Shown: positions 55,021 through 64,000 of the stretch, piece after piece
Position numbering within the stretch: position 1 is the stretch's first letter
Layout of the letters: each line of letters starts with the position of its first letter
Source of the DNA: Acidobacteriota bacterium
GTDB taxonomy: Bacteria; Acidobacteriota; Terriglobia; Bryobacterales; Bryobacteraceae
Length of the DNA: 64,000 nt
Assembly: GCA_026394015.1 (NCBI GenBank)
Contig: JAPKZA010000272.1
Location: 25,168 to 89,167, forward strand
Reading direction: 5' to 3'
Notes under the pieces: model-generated
What the model was told of the DNA's origin: nothing
The model's input: the letters and a program-made list of their open reading frames with translations, nothing else
The model's database searches: none
Position numbers and translations under genes: made by a program

Positions 55021-55410
55021 ATGAGCGAACAAGCCCATTCCAAATCCCATTCTCCGCTGCCGTATCTCCTTACTCTCATCGCCTTGTTGATCCTGACGGC
55101 CGTGACCGTCGCGGCCTCGTACGTTAATTTCGGGTCCTCCACCGTCAACGTCATCGTGGCAATGCTCATCGCCACGTTTAAGGCGTCCCTTGTCGCGCTC
55201 GTGTTCATGCACCTCCGGCACGACAAACCCTTGAACTCCATCATCTTCGTGAGCTCGTTGATCTTTCTCGGAATCCTCCTCGGCTTCTGCATGATCGACG
55301 TCGACTCTCGAGAACGCGTCTACCCCACCGGCCTCCGCCAAGTCGATCCGCCGCCCGGAGCAGCGAAAACTGCACCCGCTCCGGCCGCTCCGGCGCCAGC
55401 CCATCACTAA
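55021..55410 (+). CDS. coxD: Cytochrome c oxidase subunit IV (prokaryotic type)
   Basis: 129 residues with three membrane helices: LPYLLTLIALLILTAVTVAA, VIVAMLIATFKASLVALVFM and FVSSLIFLGILLGFCMI. LVALVFMHLRHDKP is typical of prokaryotic subunit IV. A proline/alanine tail ends it. It is the last gene of the respiratory operon. Confidence 0.9.
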   Translation: MSEQAHSKSHSPLPYLLTLIALLILTAVTVAASYVNFGSSTVNVIVAMLIATFKASLVALVFMHLRHDKPLNSIIFVSSLIFLGILLGFCMIDVDSRERVYPTGLRQVDPPPGAAKTAPAPAAPAPAHH

Positions 55411-55419
55411 TTCAACCGA

Positions 55420-55481
55420 GAAAGGCAGAACCTTGCTCGTGCACTTCGATACCCTGTAACTGTGCATAGGTTCTGCCTTTC
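55420..55481. repeat. Perfect 14-base inverted repeat spanning the oar-like gene start
   Basis: GAAAGGCAGAACCT (55420-55433) and AGGTTCTGCCTTTC (55468-55481) are exact reverse complements around a 34-base loop. The right arm covers codons 3-7 of the receptor gene. It could end the coxD transcript or hide the receptor's start region in RNA structure. Confidence 0.6.
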
Positions 55482-58158
55482 CGTTTTCCTGGCCCTCTTC
55501 TCTTCCCTCCTGTTCTCTCAAGCCACTTCCAGCACTGGAGCGGTAGAGGGCGTCGTACTCGATGCCAGCGGTGCGGTCGTGCCTAACGTCCGAATCTCCC
55601 TGCGTCTAGAAGACACCGGGCTGGACCGCGAAGCGGCCACCGATCGCACTGGCCACTTCGCAATTAGCGCCCTCTCCGTCGGCACCTACACCCTCCACCT
55701 TTCGGCCCCTGGCTTCAGCGACGTCCGCGTCAAACCCTTCTCGGTCTCGGTCGGCCAGATCGTCACCATGCGCTTCGACCTGCTTCCAGCCGGCCTCGCC
55801 AGCCAACTCGAGGTCAGAGAAGAGCCCGACTCGATCGACGTCACTGCCTCCACCTCCTCCGCCACGCTCGGCTACGAGCGCATTGAAGAAGCTCCCGCCC
55901 GTAGCCGCAACTACCTCAACTTCATCCTCGCCGCCCCCGGCGCCGCCCCCACCGCCGGTGCCAGCTCCCAACGAACCATGACCGGCACCCGCTCCCCCCT
56001 CGGTGATAGCGGCTTCACCTTCGGCGGCATACGCCCCCGCAACAACGGCATTCAAATCGACGGCCTCGATAACCGCGACGAAACCACCGGCGGCAATCGC
56101 GTCGCCATCGGCCTCGAAATGGTTCAGGAGTTCCGGATCTCTGGAGTCGCTGTCGGAGCAGAATCCGGAGGGGCCGCCGGCGGCCTCCTCAACTTGGTCA
56201 CCCGCTCCGGAACCAATCTCTGGCACGGCGACGTCACCTTCTTTGCTCAGCACGAAATCACCAACGCCCAACGCACCGAAGTCGCCTCCACCACACGGCC
56301 CCGCTTCCGCCGCCAGCAACCCGGAGTCTCCGCCAACGGCCCCCTCCGCCGAGACCGCACCTTCATCGCCGGGGCCGTCGAGTACGAACACGAATCCGCC
56401 GAAGAGTGGTCCAACGTATCCCCCGCCGCCCTCGCCGCCATCCCCGCGGCCTACCGCGGCCTTTACCCCACCAGCACCCGCGGCACCGAAGGCTCCGCCA
56501 AGTTCAACCATCAAGCCAACGAAAAGGACGCCTTCTCCACCCGCTATGCCTACTCCCGCGGTCGCGTCCGCGGAGAAGTCCAAGGCCCCGAAAATTTCGC
56601 CGATCGCTCCGCCCAAGGCAACAGCCTCACCATCGACCACTCCCTCGTCGGCAACTGGCTCCGCGTCGCCACTCCCTCCGTCGTCAACGATCTCCGCTTC
56701 CAGGTCGCCGCCCGCCAGATGGAACTCCGGCCCAACGGAACCGGGGCCATGTGGGAAGTCCCCGGCGCCGTCACGCTCGGCTCCGCCTACCGCCTAAACT
56801 CCAACCGCACCGAACGTCACTTCCAACTGGCCGACAACCTGAACTTCGTCCTCGGCCACCACCGCCTCAGCGTCGGAGCCGATGCCCATCTCGTCCAACT
56901 CGACGCCGCACTCCGCAACCGCTATGCCGGAATCTTCGTCTTCCCATCCCTCCAGGACTTCCGCCTCGGCCGCCCCGACCTCTTCATCCAAGCCTTCGGC
57001 GATCCCCGCACCGCCTTCCACACGATTCCCGTCGGCGCCTGGCTGCAAGACCGCTGGGAACTCCGCCCCCGCCTTCTCCTCGAACTCGGCGCCCGCTTCG
57101 ACCGCCAAGCCATGCCCACCGGCATCTCCCCCTCCTCGAATAATATCGCCCCGCGCCTCGGCCTCGCCTGGCGCCCCTCCGCCGACCGTCCCCTCGTTCT
57201 CCGCCTCGGCACCGGTCTGTTCTACGATCGCTATCCCCTCGCCTTTCTCAACGACGCCCTTCAAAAGGACGGCATCCGCGGCTTCGAACAATACGCCGTC
57301 GGCCCCGATGCCGTCCGCGCCTGGGCCCTCGACAACGGTGCAACCCTCCGCAATCCCCTCCCCGGTCTCGCCCCCTCAAGTTACCGAACCGCCGCCGATT
57401 TCGGCTCCCCCTATAGCCGAAAGTTCTCCGCCGGAGCCGAATATGGCCTCGGCAACGACACCTCCGTCTCCGTCGAAGCCAGCCATGTCCGCGGCTTCCG
57501 CCTCCCCCGCACCCGCAACGTATCCGGCACTCTCCCGCCCCGCTATGAGCTCGAAACCACCGGCCGCAGCGACTTCGCCGGAGCCACCGTTTCCCTCAAC
57601 CGCCGCATGCGCCAGGACCTCACGTACCTCATCGGCTACACCGTCGGCCACACCCGCGACGACGGCTCCGACTTCGACGAACAACCCCAGGACCCGCTCA
57701 ACATCCGTCGCGACTGGGCCCGCTCCCGCCAGCATCAAGCCCATCGCCTCGCCGCCAGCGCCGTCTTCGAACTCCCCGGCGATTGGCTCGAAGGCATCTC
57801 CTGGGCCCCCATCGTCACCCTCGGCAGCGGCCGACCCATCAACGCGCTCCTCACCGCCGATACCTACCGCACCGGCGCCTATCCCCTCTCCGGCCGCCCC
57901 GCCGGCCTAGGCCGAAACCCGTTCTTCTCGCCTCCCACCCGCAGCCTGGACCTCCGCATCATGAAAACCTGGAAGGTGCAAGACGGCCGAGCCGTGCTCC
58001 AACTCGGCGTCGAAAGCTTCAACCTGACCAATCATAGTAACTTAGAACGTGTCAGCCAATTCTACGCCGGCCCCCAGGGTCGTCTCGATTCCTACGGCAG
58101 CCCCCTCGAAAGCCTGCCCGGCCGACAAGTACAATTTCTAATGCAGTTTGAGTTCTAA
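55462..58158 (+). CDS. Oar-like TonB-dependent receptor with carboxypeptidase-regulatory domain
   Basis: 898 residues from a GTG start, with a signal peptide (MHRFCLSVFLALFSSLLFS). A CarboxypepD_reg-like domain (about 24-110) has GAVEGVVLDASGAVVPNV and GTYTLHLSAPGF. A plug-like region (EAPARSRNYLNFILAAPG) and a long beta barrel follow, ending in aromatic VQFLMQFEF. Such receptors import large ligands or serve adhesion in Acidobacteria. The start lies within an inverted repeat 51 bases after coxD. Confidence 0.9.
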   Translation: MHRFCLSVFLALFSSLLFSQATSSTGAVEGVVLDASGAVVPNVRISLRLEDTGLDREAATDRTGHFAISALSVGTYTLHLSAPGFSDVRVKPFSVSVGQIVTMRFDLLPAGLASQLEVREEPDSIDVTASTSSATLGYERIEEAPARSRNYLNFILAAPGAAPTAGASSQRTMTGTRSPLGDSGFTFGGIRPRNNGIQIDGLDNRDETTGGNRVAIGLEMVQEFRISGVAVGAESGGAAGGLLNLVTRSGTNLWHGDVTFFAQHEITNAQRTEVASTTRPRFRRQQPGVSANGPLRRDRTFIAGAVEYEHESAEEWSNVSPAALAAIPAAYRGLYPTSTRGTEGSAKFNHQANEKDAFSTRYAYSRGRVRGEVQGPENFADRSAQGNSLTIDHSLVGNWLRVATPSVVNDLRFQVAARQMELRPNGTGAMWEVPGAVTLGSAYRLNSNRTERHFQLADNLNFVLGHHRLSVGADAHLVQLDAALRNRYAGIFVFPSLQDFRLGRPDLFIQAFGDPRTAFHTIPVGAWLQDRWELRPRLLLELGARFDRQAMPTGISPSSNNIAPRLGLAWRPSADRPLVLRLGTGLFYDRYPLAFLNDALQKDGIRGFEQYAVGPDAVRAWALDNGATLRNPLPGLAPSSYRTAADFGSPYSRKFSAGAEYGLGNDTSVSVEASHVRGFRLPRTRNVSGTLPPRYELETTGRSDFAGATVSLNRRMRQDLTYLIGYTVGHTRDDGSDFDEQPQDPLNIRRDWARSRQHQAHRLAASAVFELPGDWLEGISWAPIVTLGSGRPINALLTADTYRTGAYPLSGRPAGLGRNPFFSPPTRSLDLRIMKTWKVQDGRAVLQLGVESFNLTNHSNLERVSQFYAGPQGRLDSYGSPLESLPGRQVQFLMQFEF

Positions 58159-58169
58159 AGGGAGCGAAC

Positions 58170-59373
58170 ATGAAACGCAGAGCCTTTCTGGCAACCGGAG
58201 TAGCGGCCTGGGCCGCCGATCCACCCCCCAAACGCATCGCCGCCATCATCACCGAATACCGCCTCGGATCCCACGGCGACGTCATCATCGGCAAGTACCT
58301 CGAAGGATTCAACCAGGACGAACGTCCTCCCTATCCCCGCTCCAAAATCGTCTCCCTCTTCCTCGAACAGCTCCCCCCTCAGGACATCAGCCGCCCCCTC
58401 GCCCGCAAATACAAAGTCCCCATGTACCGCACCGTCGCCGACGCCCTCACCCTCGGCGGAGATAAACTCGCCGTCGATGGCGTCATCCTCATCGGCGAAC
58501 ACGGCGACTACCCCTTCAACGACAAGGAGCAGCGCCTCTACCCCCGCTTTGAGATGTTCCTCAAAATCACCGACGTTTTCCGTCAAAGTGGCCGCTCCGT
58601 CCCGCTGTTCAACGACAAACACCTCTCCTGGAGCTTCCGCCAGGCCAACCGCATGGTCGAAATCTCCCGCGAACTCAAGTTCCCCATGCTCGCCGGCTCC
58701 TCCGCCCCGGTAGCCTACCGCAAGCCAGCCATCGACGCCCCCTGGGGAGAGAAGCAACGCCACGCCGTCGCCATCTCTTACAGCGGACTCGACATCTACG
58801 GCTTCCACGTCCTCGAAGCCCTCCAAGCCATGACCGAACGCCGCGCCGGCGGCGAAACCGGCGTCAAAAACGTCCAGTGCCTCGAAGGCGAAGCCTGTTG
58901 GCAGTTCCTCGCCGCGAACTCCTGGGCCCAACGCCTCTTCGATCAAGCCCTCACGCACAGTGAAACCCGCAAACCCGGCGACCTGAAAACCCTCGTCAAA
59001 TCCCCCGCTGTCTTCGTCGTCGAATACAACGACGGCCTCCTCGGCGCCGCCTTTCTCCTCACCGGAGCCGTCGAAGATTTCACCGTCGCCGTCGACGTCG
59101 TCGGCCGCCCCCAGCCCATCTCCACGCTCATGAACCTCCAGGACGGCCGCCCCCATCACCACTTCGGCTGCCTCGTCCAAAAGATCGAAGAACTCTTCGC
59201 CACCGGCAAATCTCCCTACCCCGTCGAACGAACCCTCCTCACGAGTGGCATCCTCGATTTCGCCCTCGAATCCCGCATCCAAGGCCATCGCAAACTCGAA
59301 ACGCCCGCGCTCGCCCGCATCCGTTACCAAACTCCCCGCACTTCTAACTTCTGCGAAAGCGGCTGGGGGCCCG

Positions 59374-59390
<17 letters not shown>
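58170..59390 (+). CDS. Tat-exported protein of unknown function
   Basis: 406 residues with a Tat-like start (MKRRAFLATGVAAWAA). The body has alpha/beta features: RIAAIITEYRLGSHGDVIIG, VDGVILIGEHGDYPFND, LFNDKHLSW and the late HHHFGCLVQKIEELFA. It resembles proteins conserved beside cytochrome/DUF1549 genes in Planctomycetes, Verrucomicrobia and Acidobacteria, but I cannot name the family. It overlaps the DUF1549/DUF1553 gene by 17 bases. Confidence 0.65.
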
Positions 59391-61758
<2,368 letters not shown>

Positions 61759-61767
61759 ATACCCACC

Positions 61768-63138
61768 ATGCAGCGAAGAAACTTTCTCAGCTCATTCGGC
61801 GGACTCGCCCTCGCCCAAATGCTCGGTCAGGAACGCGACGGCCTCCATCACAAACCCCGCGCCAAACGCATCATCCAGATCTTCCTCTCCGGCGCCGCCA
61901 GCCAATGCGACACCTTCGATTACAAGCCCCGCCTCATCGAAAAAGCCGGCCAACCCTGGGATCCCGGCGAAAAAGTCGAACTCTTCCAAAGCAACCCCGG
62001 CGTCGTCATGCCCAGCCCCTGGGCCTGGAAGCAGTACGGGCAATCCGGCAAGTGGGTCAGCGATCTCTTCCCCGCCATGGCCCAGTGCGTCGACGATATG
62101 GCCTTCGTCCACTCTCTGCAATCCAAGTCAAACATCCACGGCCCGGCCACCTTCATGCAGAACACCGGGTTCATCCTCCCCGGCTTCCCCAGCGCCGGCT
62201 CCTGGGTCTCTTATGCCCTCGGCACCCTCAACGAAAACCTCCCCAAGTTCGTCGTCCTGCCAGACCGCCGAGGCGTCCCCCCCAACGGCCCCGGCAACTG
62301 GTCCGCCGGCTTCCTCCCCGCCGCCCACCAAGCCACCACTGTCCGCGTCGGCACCCCCCATCCCATCTACGATCTCGAAGCCCCCTCCGACGCCAAATAC
62401 ATCACGATGTCCAGCGAGCGCGAAGGCTTAGCCCTCCTCGACAAGGTCAACCGATCCCACCTCCAAACCCACGCGGGCGACTCCCGCCTCGAAGCCCGCA
62501 TCGCGTCCTACCAAATGGCCGCCAAGCTCCAACTCAGCGCCCCCGATGTCCTCGGCATCGCCGGCGAATCCCCCGCCACCCGTAAGCTCTACGGCCTCGA
62601 CGATCCCATCACCGCCGAAATGGCCGAACGCTGTCTGGTCGCCCGCCGCCTCGTCGAACGCGGCGTCCGCTTCGTCCAAATCTGGTCCGGCGCCGACAAC
62701 GGCTTCCCTCGCCGCAACTGGGACAGCCACGAAAACCTCGCCAAGGATCATGGCGAAATGGGTACCGCCATGGATAAACCCGTCGCCGGTCTCCTCCGCG
62801 ATCTCAAATCCCGCGGCCTCCTCGAAGACACGATCGTCCACTGGACCACCGAGTTCGGCCGCATGCCCTGCAGCCAAGGCAGTCTCGGCCGGGACCACAA
62901 TCCCGCCGGCTTCACCACCTGGCTGGCCGGCGGCGGCTTCAAAGGAGGAGTCAGCTACGGAGCCACCGATGAATGGTCCTACAAGGCCATCGAAAAGCCC
63001 GTCTACTGCTACGACATCCACGCGACGATGCTCCACCTACTCGGCATCGATCACCAACGCCTCACCTACCGCAACAACGGCATCGACCGCCGCCTCACCG
63101 ACGTACACGGCAACGTAATCTCCGACCTAATCGCCTAG
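61768..63138 (+). CDS. DUF1501 family protein, Tat-exported
   Basis: 456 residues with a Tat-like start (MQRRNFLSSFGGLALA). The alkaline-phosphatase-like DUF1501 domain has IQIFLSGAASQCDTFDYKP, SKSNIHGPATFMQNTGF, FVQIWSGADNGFPRRNWDSH and WTTEFGRMPCSQG. Genes of this type almost always follow DUF1549/DUF1553 genes, as here. The two products probably act on one substrate outside the cytoplasm. Confidence 0.9.
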   Translation: MQRRNFLSSFGGLALAQMLGQERDGLHHKPRAKRIIQIFLSGAASQCDTFDYKPRLIEKAGQPWDPGEKVELFQSNPGVVMPSPWAWKQYGQSGKWVSDLFPAMAQCVDDMAFVHSLQSKSNIHGPATFMQNTGFILPGFPSAGSWVSYALGTLNENLPKFVVLPDRRGVPPNGPGNWSAGFLPAAHQATTVRVGTPHPIYDLEAPSDAKYITMSSEREGLALLDKVNRSHLQTHAGDSRLEARIASYQMAAKLQLSAPDVLGIAGESPATRKLYGLDDPITAEMAERCLVARRLVERGVRFVQIWSGADNGFPRRNWDSHENLAKDHGEMGTAMDKPVAGLLRDLKSRGLLEDTIVHWTTEFGRMPCSQGSLGRDHNPAGFTTWLAGGGFKGGVSYGATDEWSYKAIEKPVYCYDIHATMLHLLGIDHQRLTYRNNGIDRRLTDVHGNVISDLIA

Positions 63139-63836
63139 CCGGGCTCCTGGCCACTCCGCGATTTCTCCCGCGTCAACTCGTCGATATCGGTCGAAAAGTA
63201 GTTCAGAATCTTCGCTACTTCCTCTTCTGCCCGTTTCGGATCCCCTTGCCGAATCACGGCCAGAATCTGCTCATGCTGCGCAATGCTCCGCGTCCATCGT
63301 TCCGTCTCCCCCATCTCCTCATGGGTCCGGATAATCACGAAGGTGAACAGCGGCACCAGCAACCGCCGCAGCATCTGCGTCAACACCGGGTTACCCGCCT
63401 TCTCGCACAGCGTCAAATGGAATCGTAAGTCGCGCTCATAAAACGCAGCCAAGTTTCGGCAAGTCACTGCCGACCGCATATCCGCCACCACCTGGTCCAA
63501 CTCGGTCAAGCCCACCTGCCGTTCCGTCACCAGTCTCGCGGCCAGCGATTCCAGGGCACTCCGTACTGCAAAGAAGTGCGGAATATTCTCCATCGGAATC
63601 CGCGCCACCTGCGCACTCCGCCCCTGGCCCCGCTCCACAAAGCCTTCAAATTCAAGAATGTGCAGCGCCGCCCGAATACTCGATTGCGCCACTCCCAACT
63701 GCGTCGCCCACTTCCCCTCTACAATCGGCTCTCCCGGGGCCAATCTCCCCGTCAAAATATCCAGGCGAAACTGGGACGCAATGTTGTCCTTAATCAGCGG
63801 GTTGCTGTTGAAGGCGCTATTTAAGGCGATGGGCAT
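63135..63836 (-). CDS. GntR-family regulator with FCD domain
   Basis: 233 residues. The winged helix (about 15-80) has LDILTGRLAPGEPIVEGKWATQLGV and LHILEFEGFVERG. The FCD effector domain (about 85-215) has FFAVRSALESLAARLV, metal-side DLRFHLTLCEKAGN and HEQILAVIRQGD. FCD regulators bind organic acids. It converges with the DUF1501 gene, overlapping 4 bases, and follows the partial hydrolase gene on its own strand. Confidence 0.92.
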   Translation of the reverse strand: MPIALNSAFNSNPLIKDNIASQFRLDILTGRLAPGEPIVEGKWATQLGVAQSSIRAALHILEFEGFVERGQGRSAQVARIPMENIPHFFAVRSALESLAARLVTERQVGLTELDQVVADMRSAVTCRNLAAFYERDLRFHLTLCEKAGNPVLTQMLRRLLVPLFTFVIIRTHEEMGETERWTRSIAQHEQILAVIRQGDPKRAEEEVAKILNYFSTDIDELTREKSRSGQEPG

Positions 63837-63857
63837 CGGAAGAATCCTTCTCCATGT

Positions 63858-64000
63858 TCACATAAGCCGGGGCTCCGACGGCGCGGAAAGGAAATCCATC
63901 ATCAAACGGACCACCCGATCCGCTCGCTGAACGAAGCAGTAGTGCGCCGTATGACGAAGTCTGACAATGCGAACGTGTTTACCATTCGCCCCAAACGCCG
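63858..64000 (-). CDS. Alpha/beta hydrolase, C-terminal fragment cut by window edge
   Basis: Only the last 47 codons are in the window; the rest lies to the right. RLRHTAHYCFVQRADRVV and LMMDFLSA match the end of an alpha/beta hydrolase, where the catalytic histidine is followed by a Q/ExPD-like stretch and a final helix ending in DFL. It lies 21 bases upstream of the GntR/FCD gene and may be cotranscribed with it. Confidence 0.5.
   Translation of the reverse strand, partial: AFGANGKHVRIVRLRHTAHYCFVQRADRVVRLMMDFLSAPSEPRLM

Overview
The window is a gene-dense, high-GC bacterial chromosome segment with no phage, plasmid, CRISPR or insertion-sequence signature. The gene set points to Acidobacteriota, most likely the Solibacter/Bryobacter side. 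The reasons are a secreted protein with the TIGR03437-type C-terminal signature, an Oar-like TonB-dependent receptor with an N-terminal carboxypeptidase-regulatory domain, DUF1549/DUF1553 and DUF1501 proteins, a Tat-exported sulfatase, and a long alternative complex III plus caa3-type oxidase operon. The taxonomic call is inference from gene content only.

Layout. 0-5 kb: a truncated secreted protein gene, an NtrX-like sigma54 activator, its NtrY-like kinase (split by a one-base frameshift), a PilZ protein and an exported RidA. 5-16 kb: rarA and a SpoU methyltransferase; a YdcF protein; a DUF2256 / FAD-binding photolyase domain / alpha-beta domain trio that looks like a photolyase split into separate genes; a LytTR regulator; an epimerase; a phosphotransacetylase coupled to an HDAC-family deacetylase; several secreted proteins and an exported HpaI-type aldolase. 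16-24 kb: ferrochelatase, an SDR, RraA, an ankyrin protein, citrate synthase, a thioredoxin-fold protein, tRNA-Leu(GAG), secG and an acyl-CoA dehydrogenase. 24-43 kb: a TPR/beta-barrel plus TIM-barrel pair resembling exopolysaccharide export systems, a PilZ-DnaJ-winged-helix fusion, a GntR regulator with a candidate operator in front of a sugar isomerase/antiporter unit, a sulfatase, an SDR, an 890-residue three-enzyme fusion, a compositionally different methyltransferase, and a histidine kinase / REC-XRE / TonB receptor unit.

43-55.4 kb is one respiratory operon: actABCDEF (quinol:cytochrome c oxidoreductase), a small membrane protein, SCO copper chaperone, and coxBACD. Electrons would pass from quinol through ActB, ActA and ActE to the cytochrome c domain fused to CoxB and then to oxygen. 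CoxA carries the YS-HPxVY arrangement of A2-type oxidases. 55.4-64 kb: an Oar-like receptor whose start lies in a perfect inverted repeat, a Tat-exported protein, a DUF1549/DUF1553 and DUF1501 pair, a GntR/FCD regulator and the end of an alpha/beta hydrolase.

At the largest scale, the plus strand is G-rich over C on the left and C-rich over G on the right, whichever way genes point, with the change near 19-23 kb. That is a replication-type skew switch and may mark the terminus region. The strongest candidates for something undescribed are the split photolyase trio, the three-enzyme fusion, the REC-XRE/TonB receptor unit, the PilZ-J-winged-helix fusion and the sigma54 activator with an altered GAFTGA loop.
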